Of a stretch of 64,000 bases of DNA, positions 1-8,032 are shown one piece after another; the stretch's first letter is position 1, and each line of letters begins with the position of its first letter. This DNA comes from SYFT01 sp964471115 (GTDB taxonomy: Bacteria; Acidobacteriota; Vicinamibacteria; Vicinamibacterales; SCN-69-37). The position numbers were made by a program, and so were the translations under genes. Where the stretch lies: the NCBI GenBank assembly GCA_964471115.1, contig CAYYFE010000018.1, positions 8,432-72,431 on the forward strand, in the 5' to 3' direction. The notes beneath the pieces were generated by a model. That model searched no databases and was not told the DNA's origin. It was given only the letters and a program-made list of their open reading frames with translations.

Positions 1-2
1 CG

Positions 3-527
3 GCGGAAACCTACCTGCTGTGTCCGGCCCCTGACGTCAACGCGAAGATCCGGGGGCACCAACTCGACATCAAACGGCTGCAGCAGCGCGCGCGAGGGCT
101 CGAACTGTGGTCGCCGGTCTTCAAGGCGGACTTCCCGATCACGGCGGCGGACGTGGCCCGGCTCTTCCACGAATGGGCGTTGCCGGCGCCGGCCCTGACG
201 CGCGCGACGTATACCCTCGACCAACTCCTCAGCGAAGTGATTGCGCGCACTCCGGCCATCACCGTGGCGCCGATCGTCAAGACGCGGCGCCAGGCGCAGC
301 TCGACGGGTGCGCGATCGAGGTGTCGACGGTGCGGCTGGCCCAGCGGGCCTTGGAGACCGTCGCCGTGGAATCGGAACAGCCGGAACAGGTCGAGCCCGT
401 GGTGCGCCGGCTCGGTCTTGCCGGGGTGGCCAACGAGAACTACGTCGCTGGCCTCACGCGCGTGTGGGCGCAGCAGGCGCACCAGCGGCGCGCCCAGGAG
501 GGCGCACATCATGACCTGGACTCGTAA
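3..527 (+). CDS. Partial CYTH-like hypothetical protein (5' end outside window)
   Basis: The frame is open from the window edge and ends in TAA at 525-527, so the start codon is missing; about 174 residues are visible. The visible N-terminal part carries charged beta-strand patterns (KIRGHQLDIKRL, then ELWSPVFKADFPI). The C-terminal part has an E-rich strand (TVAVESEQPEQ) followed by LGLAGVANENYV. Together these resemble the tunnel-forming CYTH fold, though not closely enough to name an enzyme. It overlaps the downstream porin gene by 17 nt, which suggests translational coupling. A bona fide CYTH gene lies two genes downstream, so the operon may hold two CYTH-like proteins. The fold assignment is inference; the reading frame is well supported by the operon context. 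Confidence 0.6.
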   Translation, partial: AETYLLCPAPDVNAKIRGHQLDIKRLQQRARGLELWSPVFKADFPITAADVARLFHEWALPAPALTRATYTLDQLLSEVIARTPAITVAPIVKTRRQAQLDGCAIEVSTVRLAQRALETVAVESEQPEQVEPVVRRLGLAGVANENYVAGLTRVWAQQAHQRRAQEGAHHDLDS

Positions 528-1785
528 GTCGATTCATCTGACACTGCTGGCCCTGGCGGCGGGGCTGCTGATGGTGGCCGGCGCTTCGGCCCAGACCACG
601 ACGACGGCGGAAGAGCCCAAGCCGGAACCGATGGGCGTGTTCCAGCGGGCGGGCGTGTTGATCTTCCAGACGCCCGATGAGCGCTTTCAGTGGTGGCTCG
701 ACGGGCGTCTCAACCTGGATGCCGCCTACTACTTCAACAGCGACAACCAGCTGTCGAACGGCATGGAACTGCGCCGCGGCCGGCTGGCCGTCAACATGAT
801 TCTGTGGAAGGACTGGGCGGGGCAGTTCGACGTGGACTTTGTCGACAACGCGGTGGACGTCAAGGACGCGTGGATCGGCTACATCGGCGTGAAGAACCTC
901 GTGGTGCGCGCCGGCAACTTCCGCACACCGTTCGGACTCGAGACGTTGACCTCGTCGCGGTACATCTCCTTCATGGAGCGATCGCTCATCGACAACTTCT
1001 CGCCCGATCGCCGCATCGGCGTGGGCGCGCAGGTCTGGGGCCGGCGCTGGCAGGCGGCCGGCGGCTTCTTCGGGCCCGAACTGGAAGACTCGGTCGACAC
1101 CATCGGTGAGAGCCAGACCAACAGCCTGGTCGGGCGTGTAACGGCGCTGCCGTTTGATGACAACGGCAACCTGCTGCACCTGGGCGTGGCGGCGGCGAAG
1201 ATGCAGCCGGCCGCGGCCACCGAAGACGACCTGTCGGATGCCAACCGCTGGCGGGTGCGCGCGCGCCCGGAGACCCACGTCAACCGCGGGCGGTTCATCA
1301 GCACCCCGCAGGTTCGCAACGTGGACCACGCGAGCCTGTACGGCGCCGAGGCGGCAGCCGTGCTGGGGCCGCTCTCGTTCCAGGCCGAATACAACCGCGA
1401 AGTGCTGCGCCGGACCGACACGACGCTGCCCGAGCCGATGTACGAGGGCTTCTACGGCTACATCAGCTGGTTCCCGACCGGCGACCGCCGGCCGTATGAT
1501 CGCGCGGCGGGTGAGTTCACCCGGGTGGTGCCGAAGCACTCCCGGGGCGCGCTCGAGCTGCTCGCGCGATACTCGATGATGGACCTCAACGACGTCGACG
1601 CGGGGGTGCGGGGCGGCAGGACGGAGATCGTCACAGTGGGCGCCAACTGGTACGCCAACGCCAACGTCCGCCTGATGGTCAACTGGCTCTGGGTCGACAA
1701 CGACGAAAACGCCCGGGGCGATCGCGGCTATCTGCCGCGCGACAAGTTCAACGTCCTGCAGGCGCGCCTCGCGATGATGTTCTGA
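511..1785 (+). CDS. Phosphate-selective porin (OprO/OprP-like)
   Basis: This 424-residue protein begins at ATG 511, preceded by an AGGAGGG Shine-Dalgarno; the frame is open further upstream but that part belongs to the preceding gene. Residues 1-26 form a signal peptide ending GASAQ. The mature part looks like an OprO/OprP porin: an early DGRLNLDAAYYF strand, repeated amphipathic strands with aromatic girdles, RAGNFRTPFGLE, and a C-terminal phenylalanine (RLAMMF) typical of outer-membrane barrels. It should form a trimeric outer-membrane channel for phosphate or polyphosphate, though substrate cannot be read from sequence alone. The downstream CYTH and SLC13 genes support an anion or phosphate role. 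Confidence 0.85.
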   Translation: MTWTRKSIHLTLLALAAGLLMVAGASAQTTTTAEEPKPEPMGVFQRAGVLIFQTPDERFQWWLDGRLNLDAAYYFNSDNQLSNGMELRRGRLAVNMILWKDWAGQFDVDFVDNAVDVKDAWIGYIGVKNLVVRAGNFRTPFGLETLTSSRYISFMERSLIDNFSPDRRIGVGAQVWGRRWQAAGGFFGPELEDSVDTIGESQTNSLVGRVTALPFDDNGNLLHLGVAAAKMQPAAATEDDLSDANRWRVRARPETHVNRGRFISTPQVRNVDHASLYGAEAAAVLGPLSFQAEYNREVLRRTDTTLPEPMYEGFYGYISWFPTGDRRPYDRAAGEFTRVVPKHSRGALELLARYSMMDLNDVDAGVRGGRTEIVTVGANWYANANVRLMVNWLWVDNDENARGDRGYLPRDKFNVLQARLAMMF

Positions 1786-1803
1786 CAGGAAGGGTGAGCC
1801 AGC

Positions 1804-2268
1804 ATGGGGCGTGAGATAGAACGCAAGTTCCTGGTGACCGGCGCGGCCTGGAAACAGGTCGCGCCGGGCACGCGATACCGCCAGGGATACCTCTCCTCGA
1901 AGGCCGAACGCGTGGTGCGGGTGCGCATCGAAGGNNNNNNNNNNCTGACGATCAAGGGCCCCACGGCCGGCATCGAACGCCTCGAGTTCGAATACGAGAT
2001 CCCGATCGACGACGCCCGGCGGCTGCTGGACGAGTTGTGCGAGCGGCCGCTCATCGAGAAGGTGCGGTACCGCGTGCCGGTGGGGGCGCACGTCTGGGAG
2101 ATCGATGAATTCGAGGGGGACAATCGGGGGCTGATCGTCGCGGAAATCGAGCTGGCCTCGGCGGACGACGTGTTCGAACGGCCCGCCTGGCTGGGCCGGG
2201 AGGTGTCGGGTGACCCTCGGTACTTCAACAGCAACCTCATCAGCCGGCCCTACACCACCTGGGCCTGA
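1804..2268 (+). CDS. CYTH domain protein, inorganic triphosphatase-like, with assembly gap
   Basis: The short single-domain CYTH protein (154 codons as written) opens with the family hallmark EIERKFLV, followed by YRQGYL, VRVRIEG, LTIKGP and paired acidic strands (EFEYEIPI, EIDEF, VAEIEL). Such proteins hydrolyse inorganic triphosphate or other triphosphorylated substrates using divalent metal in a beta-tunnel; the precise substrate is inferred. The GGAAGG ribosome site lies before ATG 1804. Ten Ns (1935-1944) fall between the VRIEG and LTIKG strands. The reading frame happens to stay open, but relatives I recall usually have four residues between that Gly and Leu while the gap allows three, so the true gap may be longer. 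The gene probably overlaps the next one by up to 59 nt. Confidence 0.85.
   Translation: MGREIERKFLVTGAAWKQVAPGTRYRQGYLSSKAERVVRVRIEXXXXLTIKGPTAGIERLEFEYEIPIDDARRLLDELCERPLIEKVRYRVPVGAHVWEIDEFEGDNRGLIVAEIELASADDVFERPAWLGREVSGDPRYFNSNLISRPYTTWA
1935..1944. other. Assembly gap of 10 N
   Basis: Ten consecutive Ns interrupt the CYTH gene. A run of exactly ten is a common scaffold placeholder, so the real length is uncertain. The encoded residues should lie in the beta-strand turn between VRIEG and LTIKG. Confidence 0.99.
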
Positions 2269-3769
2269 CCCCCTCGATCTCGAATCCCATCGGCTGTCGG
2301 TGGTCGTCGAGCGGCCCAAGGGGCCGGCCGAGCGCTGGATGAAGCGCGTCGGCCTGCCGCTGGGGCCGGCCGTGTTTCTCCTCATCCTGCTGCTGCCCCT
2401 GCCGGACGGGCTGACGGCCAGCGGCCGCGCGGCGCTGGCGTCGTTTGCGCTGGCCCTGATCTGGTGGGTCGGCGAGCCGGTGCCCACCTATGTCACCTCG
2501 CTCATCCTGATGGCGTTGCTCATCGTCAGCGGCGCGTGGGACGAGACGAAGGTGCTGGGGGTGCTTGGGCTGGACGTCATCTGGCTCAACATCATGGCGT
2601 TCGTGCTGAGCGCCATCCTCATCAAGACGCACCTGGCCAAACGCCTGGCGCTGCGCCTGCTGGTGCGGTTCGGCCGGCACGCCAGCACGACGCTGCTGGC
2701 CTTTGTGATCCTCCAGCTGGCCCTGGCCCCGCTGATTCCCGCCACGGCCGCGCGCGCGGTGATGACGCTGCCGCTCATGCTGGTGGTGGCGGCGCTGTAT
2801 CACTCCACCGCGCAGGCGCCCACCAACTTCGGGCGCAACCTGTTCCTGCAGAACCTGATGGGCATCAACATCTTCTCGTCGGGGTTCATGACCGGGTCCA
2901 CGGCGAACCTCATGGCCGTCGGTTTCATCCTGACCATGGGTGGCACGCAGGTGTATTACACCGACTGGATGCTGGCGTCGTTGCCCGTCGCCCTGGCGGG
3001 CATGGCCATCGCGTGGTGGATCGGTCCACATCTGCTGATGCGCATTCCCCCCGAACATGCCAGTCCGAGGCTGGCGGGAGGCCTCGAGTCGCTGCGTGGC
3101 CAGCTGGTCGCCATGGGGCCGATGTCGGGCGCGGAGAAACGCGGCCTCGCCATCTTTGGCCTGGTGGTGTTCCTCTGGGCCACCGACCGCTTTCACGAGG
3201 CCTGGTTCGGGTTCGGGATCTCGGCGGTGCTCGCGGCCATGCTGGGGGCGATCGTCGCGTTGTCGCCGCGCCTCGGGGTGCTCACCTGGAACGATACCGA
3301 CATCCCCTGGCACCTGCTGCTCTTCAGCGCCGGGGCGTACGCCGGCGGGTTGGCGCTGGATCAGACCGGCGCCGCGCAGTGGGCCATTCAACGCGTTTTT
3401 GACGCGCTCGACATCAGCCGCGACATGAACTTCTGGACCGTGTATTCGACCATCATCGCGGTCAACATGGGCGCGCACTTCTTCTTCACGTCGAAGACCA
3501 TCCGCACGGTCATCATGATCCCGATGGTGATCAGCCTCGCGCAGTTCCTCGAGATCCCGGTGCTGGCGCTGGCGCTGCCGGCCGCGTTCACCATCGACTG
3601 GGTCATCGGCCTGCCCATCAGCGCCAAGCCGAACCTGATCCTCTTCACCACCGGCCAGTATTCACTGCTCGATCAGCTCAAGTACGGCGTGGTCATGACC
3701 CTTGTCGGGACGGTGCTGCTCATCCTGGCCGGGATGACCTGGTTCCGTGTGTTGGGGATCGTGCCGTAG
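2210..3769 (+). CDS. SLC13/DASS-family sodium:anion symporter
   Basis: A 519-codon frame with about a dozen hydrophobic segments. Diagnostic features include IPATAARAVMTLPLM near residue 180, the SGFMTGSTANLMAVG segment (an SNT-like helical hairpin), and a second half with NMGAHFFFTSKTIR and GLPISAKPNL. These match divalent-anion:Na+ symporters of the inner membrane, which carry dicarboxylates, sulfate or phosphate. The start is uncertain. GTG 2210 has GGGAGGT six bases upstream but overlaps the CYTH gene by 59 nt; GTG 2300 or ATG 2339 are alternatives that still precede the first membrane helix. Given the porin and CYTH genes upstream, an inorganic anion such as phosphate is a reasonable guess at the substrate. 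Confidence 0.85.
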   Translation: MTLGTSTATSSAGPTPPGPDPLDLESHRLSVVVERPKGPAERWMKRVGLPLGPAVFLLILLLPLPDGLTASGRAALASFALALIWWVGEPVPTYVTSLILMALLIVSGAWDETKVLGVLGLDVIWLNIMAFVLSAILIKTHLAKRLALRLLVRFGRHASTTLLAFVILQLALAPLIPATAARAVMTLPLMLVVAALYHSTAQAPTNFGRNLFLQNLMGINIFSSGFMTGSTANLMAVGFILTMGGTQVYYTDWMLASLPVALAGMAIAWWIGPHLLMRIPPEHASPRLAGGLESLRGQLVAMGPMSGAEKRGLAIFGLVVFLWATDRFHEAWFGFGISAVLAAMLGAIVALSPRLGVLTWNDTDIPWHLLLFSAGAYAGGLALDQTGAAQWAIQRVFDALDISRDMNFWTVYSTIIAVNMGAHFFFTSKTIRTVIMIPMVISLAQFLEIPVLALALPAAFTIDWVIGLPISAKPNLILFTTGQYSLLDQLKYGVVMTLVGTVLLILAGMTWFRVLGIVP

Positions 3770-3816
3770 GCAGGAACGGGCCGCCCTGGGGTAAAGTGTG
3801 TCCAGGGAGAGACGGC

Positions 3817-4059
3817 ATGGCAGTGGCAGCGAAGATCGGACGCAACGACCCGTGCGCCTGCGGCAGCGGCAAGAAATACAAGAAGTGCTGTGAAGCGAAG
3901 GCTTCCGGCTGGTCGCGTGGCACGCTCATCATGGCGTTGCTCGTCGCCGCGCTGGTCGTGGCCGGCGTCGGCGCGGTCGTGTCCAACTTCACCACCGACA
4001 ACGAACACGTCGCCAAGACATCAGGCGTGTGGGACCCGGTCCACGGGCACTATCACTGA
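3817..4059 (+). CDS. SEC-C motif small membrane protein
   Basis: This 80-residue protein starts at ATG 3817 behind AGGGAGAG. Residues 8-25 are a SEC-C zinc-binding motif (RNDPCACGSGKKYKKCC), the four-cysteine tail module best known from SecA. One transmembrane helix follows (TLIMALLVAALVVAGVGAVV), then a short tail ending GVWDPVHGHYH, in which clustered histidines could bind metal. Its function is unknown; the SEC-C module usually binds zinc and contacts ribosomes or SecB. A TAAAGT hexamer at 3792-3797 could serve as its -10 element. It is convergent with the membrane protein at 4063, with only 3 nt between the stops. Confidence 0.8.
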   Translation: MAVAAKIGRNDPCACGSGKKYKKCCEAKASGWSRGTLIMALLVAALVVAGVGAVVSNFTTDNEHVAKTSGVWDPVHGHYH

Positions 4060-4062
4060 GGG

Positions 4063-5715
4063 TCAGCGCAGGGCGAGGATGCGGTAGCCGTCCCCGGCGG
4101 CTTCCACGCGCAGCGCGGGGGACTGGCTGGCCGCGTCGAGCAGTTCGCCTGACACGCTGCGTTCCTCGATGACGATGTGCGTCACGCCCAGGTCGCGCAG
4201 ATAGAGCAGCGCGCGATCGCCGGGAAAGTCCGCAAGCGCCTCGCGGTGTCGCGCCATCGACATCGGCGCGTAGCCCGAATACCCGTTGAGCATCGGCTTG
4301 AAGTGCTGCGTGCCCTGCAGCATGTAGCGCGCATTCTGCAGCACGTCACCGCCGGGGCCGTAGAACGGCAGGACCACGAGGGCCTGCACGTCAGGCCGGT
4401 CCAGCGTCTTGAAGATCGGGGCCAGTCCGGTGAACGGACCGCACCGGCCCTGTTGCGGGGTGCCGCAGTAGGCGATGGGCGCGCGCCAGGCCTCGGCGTT
4501 GGCCACGGCGATCACCGCGCAGCCGATGATCAGCGCGGCCTTTCGGGGCAGCCGTGACGTCATCCACGCCAGGCCGAAGCCGGCCACCAGCGCCGCGCCG
4601 GCCAGCGCCATCTGGCCGAACCGTGCCGCGCCCCGGATGGCCTGCAGCGGCGTGAACGTCTCATACAGCCAGGTGTAGAGCGGGAAGGCTGGTCCAAACG
4701 ACAGCGCGAACGAGACCACGCCGAACGTGAGGGCCATGCGCGCGCGGGGATCGCGAAACGCCGTGCCACTGATCAGCGCCACCAGGATGACCGCCAGCGC
4801 CATCACGCCCGGGAACAGAAAGTCGGCCGTGGCGTACCCCTGCGACCATCCCAGCACGTCGCGGTGCAACGTGCCGGCGGCCGCGAGATAGTTCGGCCAG
4901 CTGGCGGAGAACTGCGCCACTTCCTGAATCGAACGGGTGAACCCTTCTTGTTCCTGCCGGGCCAGCAGATAGGGGGCGATCGCCGGCCCCAGCAGCAGCG
5001 CGGCCAGTCCGCCGGCCAGCGCCAGGTGACCCAGCGTGGCGCGCCAGCGGTCACGCAGCCAGGCGGCCGGACGGGCCGCCACGCCGGCCGCAGCGGCGAT
5101 GGTGATGAACACCATGAAATACACCGACGTGAGCGACTGCAGGACGAACCACACCGCCAGTCGCGCCGCCGCGCGCACCGTGGGGCGGGAGAGGACCTGA
5201 TCGAGCGCCAGCAGCATCAACGGGAAGAACTGCAGGTGCAGCGCCTGTATGTGCACGAGGCGCGTGAGAGTGTTTGCGTTGAACGCCAGCAGACAGCCGC
5301 TCAGGATGCCGGCCATCCACGAGCCGGTCCACCGCCGCATCACGAGCGCCGTGGTCCATCCGCTCAGCGCCAGACCCACGACCACCATCAGGTTGAACGC
5401 GCCGACCGGCGACAGGCCCAGCCACCGGAGCGGCAGCGCCATCACACCCTGCACCAGCAGATGCTCGGAGAACGCCAGCGTGTACCGCTCGGGGTAGAAG
5501 ATCGGGGCGTCAAACACGCGCAGCGGATTGCGCACCACCTGATGGCCGACCCACGCCAGCGTCCACTCATTGAGCTGGGTGTCCATGTTGTCGTTGCGGT
5601 GATACGTCTCCGGTCCGGCGGCGAGCGGCCACGTGTGGCCGACGGCCAGTACCACAAACAGCGCCAGGGACAACACTCCGGCGCGCCAGCCGACGGCAGG
5701 GTGTTCAACGGTCAT
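4063..5715 (-). CDS. GT-C-like polytopic membrane protein, function unknown
   Basis: A 550-residue integral membrane protein with about ten helices and a soluble C-terminal tail. The first loop carries NDNMDTQLNEW, an acidic motif placed where GT-C glycosyltransferases have their catalytic aspartate, followed by APIFYPE. It resembles the many uncharacterised membrane mannosyltransferase-like proteins of acidobacteria. Its start overlaps the end of the preceding GT39-like gene (5705-7321) by 11 nt, so the two are co-translated and may act in the same glycan or lipid pathway. A lipid-linked sugar donor is family inference only. No catalytic residue beyond the first-loop aspartate can be assigned with confidence. 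Confidence 0.7.
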   Translation of the reverse strand: MTVEHPAVGWRAGVLSLALFVVLAVGHTWPLAAGPETYHRNDNMDTQLNEWTLAWVGHQVVRNPLRVFDAPIFYPERYTLAFSEHLLVQGVMALPLRWLGLSPVGAFNLMVVVGLALSGWTTALVMRRWTGSWMAGILSGCLLAFNANTLTRLVHIQALHLQFFPLMLLALDQVLSRPTVRAAARLAVWFVLQSLTSVYFMVFITIAAAAGVAARPAAWLRDRWRATLGHLALAGGLAALLLGPAIAPYLLARQEQEGFTRSIQEVAQFSASWPNYLAAAGTLHRDVLGWSQGYATADFLFPGVMALAVILVALISGTAFRDPRARMALTFGVVSFALSFGPAFPLYTWLYETFTPLQAIRGAARFGQMALAGAALVAGFGLAWMTSRLPRKAALIIGCAVIAVANAEAWRAPIAYCGTPQQGRCGPFTGLAPIFKTLDRPDVQALVVLPFYGPGGDVLQNARYMLQGTQHFKPMLNGYSGYAPMSMARHREALADFPGDRALLYLRDLGVTHIVIEERSVSGELLDAASQSPALRVEAAGDGYRILALR

Positions 5716-7321
5716 TCTTGCGGTAGATCAGGAAGTTGGGGCCCGGCCGCTCGACGCCGCGGAAGCCGGCAAACGGGATGAAGAAGGCGTCCTGCATGTC
5801 GTAGACGCGTGTCGGGTCCGGGGTATAGGCATCGATGCGATGCATCAGCGTGTAACCGTTCGCCAGATACTCTTCGACGAGTGGCTGCGTGACGCTCGGC
5901 AGCGGTGACTCCTGGATGACGAGGTAGTCCGGCAGGCCCTCGGTCGCGATCCGCCGCCGGGGACCGACGAAGGTCTGCATGTGGCGATCCCAGACCCAGG
6001 GGCGCAGGCGATCGCGTGGAATCTGGGCGTGCCCATAAGGGGATCCGCTCTGCGCGATGTTCTCGCCGGCCCGGCCGTAGACCAGGAACCACTCCGCCAG
6101 CAGGACGCGGCTGTCCTTCTGCGACGCGATGTGGTTGTAGGACGCCGAACGATACGTCGCCGGCGCCGCCGCCAGCAGCGTCAGCGCCGTCGCCACGATC
6201 CACGTGCGCTGCGGCGCGCGGCGCGTCAGCCAGCGCGAGGCCGTCAACACGGTGTGCGCCGCCAGCAGGCACAAAAACGGCGTCAGCGGCAGGGCGTAGC
6301 GGAAGAACAGGTTCTTGATACTGCCGATCACCAGGAAATACACCACCGGCAGCGTCAGCAGCACGAGCATCAGGCGCCATTGACGACGGATGAGGAACAA
6401 TCCGGCCAGCGCCAGTGAAAGCACCGTGATGCCGACGCCGTACCGGATCGAATACCGCAGGTGATACAGCCAGCCGTTGGACAGGTCGGTGTCACCCGCG
6501 CCGTGCCCGCCGGCCATGGATCCGCCCAGCGCCTGCATCGCGAGGGAGAAGTTCTCGTAATCGGTGAAGATGAAGTACGTGCCCGACAGGAATACCAGCG
6601 CGCTGGGCACACCGAACCAGAACATGCGGCCATCAAACCAGGGGCGCTGACGCGTGCGCACCGCATCGATGACCTGCAGGGCCTGACTGACGAGGACGGG
6701 GAACATCACGACGCCCGCGTTGTATTTCGTCGCGGCAGCCAATCCGCCGGCCAGGCCCGCCAGGACGAACGATCGGCGCCGCCCCGTCTGATGCCCGTCG
6801 ATGACCCACAACGTCGACAGCACCAGCCACATCGTCATCATCGCGTCGGTCGTGCCGTAGTGGGACTCGCGGACGTGCAGGAACGACGTGGCCATCAGCA
6901 GCGCCGCCGCCAGCGCCGTGGGGCGGTCCCACACCCGGCGGGCGATGCCGTGGACCGCAATGACCGTCAGCGTGCCGCAGACGGCCGACAGCGATCGATT
7001 GATGAGGAAGAACGGCTCCCAGTGTGTCGGCCAGGTGGCCAGCATGTCAGGGATGGACCCGAACCAGCCGGCCGCCAGACCCACCGCGTAGTACCCCAGG
7101 TAGAGCGTGGCCGAGACCTTCATGTACAGCCACGGGTAGTCGAAGAAGTTCGGCCGGAAGTTTCCCCGGAGGAAATTGAGAACGACGTCGATGACCGTCG
7201 TTTCGTCGGGCCGCGCCTGGGTGTGGGGCAGACCGAAGTCGATGCCCCAGAACCGGAGGCCGGCGGCGACGAGCACGATTGCGATCAGGGCCGTCGTGGT
7301 TGGAGGTGGGCGTCCAATCAC
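5705..7321 (-). CDS. GT39/ArnT-like membrane glycosyltransferase
   Basis: A polytopic protein of about 538 residues with the GT-C signature in its first periplasmic loop: ARPDETTVIDVV, where the Asp-Glu pair matches the PMT/ArnT catalytic motif. Further features are DYPWLYMKV and HVRESHYGTTDAMMT, typical of dolichyl-phosphate-mannose or undecaprenyl-linked transferases. It would move a sugar from a polyprenyl carrier at the inner membrane. I place the start at GTG 7321 because a TAGAAT box sits 7 nt upstream and there is no ribosome site; the frame stays open to ATG 7369, which would add 16 residues. It is first gene of a two-gene operon. Confidence 0.75.
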   Translation of the reverse strand: MIGRPPPTTTALIAIVLVAAGLRFWGIDFGLPHTQARPDETTVIDVVLNFLRGNFRPNFFDYPWLYMKVSATLYLGYYAVGLAAGWFGSIPDMLATWPTHWEPFFLINRSLSAVCGTLTVIAVHGIARRVWDRPTALAAALLMATSFLHVRESHYGTTDAMMTMWLVLSTLWVIDGHQTGRRRSFVLAGLAGGLAAATKYNAGVVMFPVLVSQALQVIDAVRTRQRPWFDGRMFWFGVPSALVFLSGTYFIFTDYENFSLAMQALGGSMAGGHGAGDTDLSNGWLYHLRYSIRYGVGITVLSLALAGLFLIRRQWRLMLVLLTLPVVYFLVIGSIKNLFFRYALPLTPFLCLLAAHTVLTASRWLTRRAPQRTWIVATALTLLAAAPATYRSASYNHIASQKDSRVLLAEWFLVYGRAGENIAQSGSPYGHAQIPRDRLRPWVWDRHMQTFVGPRRRIATEGLPDYLVIQESPLPSVTQPLVEEYLANGYTLMHRIDAYTPDPTRVYDMQDAFFIPFAGFRGVERPGPNFLIYRKNDR

Positions 7322-7328
7322 CGCGCCT

Positions 7329-7334
7329 ATTCTA
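7329..7334 (-). promoter_or_regulatory. -10 box TAGAAT, likely leaderless start
   Basis: TAGAAT on the minus strand lies 7 nt before GTG 7321 of the GT39-like gene. The spacing would put the transcript start at or beside the start codon, and no Shine-Dalgarno is present. Confidence 0.5.
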
Positions 7335-7390
7335 TGGGGGACGAGCCATGTTTGGCCCGACTTTCGCATTACCTGGTGGAGGGCGGTGTG

Positions 7391-8008
7391 ATGACGACGC
7401 GAGGGATGCGGGTGTTACTGGCGGCGGCGGGAGTCCTGGCGGCGGTGGTGGCCGTTCCCGCGGCAGCGGCCGCGCAGCCGGGCGCGGACAAACCCGCGGT
7501 CGAGGCGCAATTGGGCTACCTCCGGCTTCACGAGATCGATGCCGAGCGCCAGCACGGCGCGTTTGCCACCCTCGTCTTCGTGAAGGACGGCCCCGTGGCG
7601 CTCGTCGTCAAGGCGGCCGGCACCTACCGGTCCGACGATTCACGCCACTTCAGCGGGACCACGCCGGTGGAGGTTGACGGTGACGAACGGACGCTGCTGG
7701 CCGCGGCCGGCGGCCGGCTCGAAGCCCGACCGGGTTCCGGCCGGGTCGTGCCGTTCGCCCAGGTGCTGGCCGGTGTGATGTACCGGCAGGAGCGTTCGAC
7801 GACCCGGATGGCGGATGTGATCGTCACGCGCAACCGCGCGTCGGCGGCGATCTATGGCGAGGCGGGCGCCGGCGTCACCGTGTATGTCACACCGCGCGTT
7901 GGCCTGCACGGCGGCGCGGCGCTCACGGCGGTCCTGGGCGGCTTCGGCCGCGAACTCTACGGCTACGTGTTCACGGGCGGTCTGTCCGTCGCGTTCGGCC
8001 GCCGCTAA
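7391..8008 (+). CDS. Secreted outer-membrane beta-barrel protein
   Basis: This 205-residue protein starts at ATG 7391 after a GGAGGG site. A signal peptide (residues 1-28, alanine-rich, ending AAAAAQ) is followed by about eight alternating-hydrophobicity strands: EAQLGYLRLHE, GAFATLVFV, ALVVKAAGTY, VVPFAQVLAGVMYR, AIYGEAGAGVTVYV, VGLHGGAALTAVL, YVFTGGLSVAFG. This matches a small OmpA/OmpW-like eight-stranded barrel, and the protein should reside in the outer membrane. I cannot assign a ligand. It is divergent from the glycosyltransferase operon and convergent with the permease gene at 8033. Confidence 0.7.
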   Translation: MTTRGMRVLLAAAGVLAAVVAVPAAAAAQPGADKPAVEAQLGYLRLHEIDAERQHGAFATLVFVKDGPVALVVKAAGTYRSDDSRHFSGTTPVEVDGDERTLLAAAGGRLEARPGSGRVVPFAQVLAGVMYRQERSTTRMADVIVTRNRASAAIYGEAGAGVTVYVTPRVGLHGGAALTAVLGGFGRELYGYVFTGGLSVAFGRR

Positions 8009-8032
8009 CCGCCACCCGCGCTCCACGCCGCG

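Noticed and set aside
454..2487. 677-codon minus-strand frame opposite the porin and CYTH genes
   Set aside because: It is the mirror of two well-supported plus-strand genes, crosses the N gap, has no signal, domain or ribosome site, and is Arg/His/Pro-rich as expected of antisense reading in high-GC DNA.
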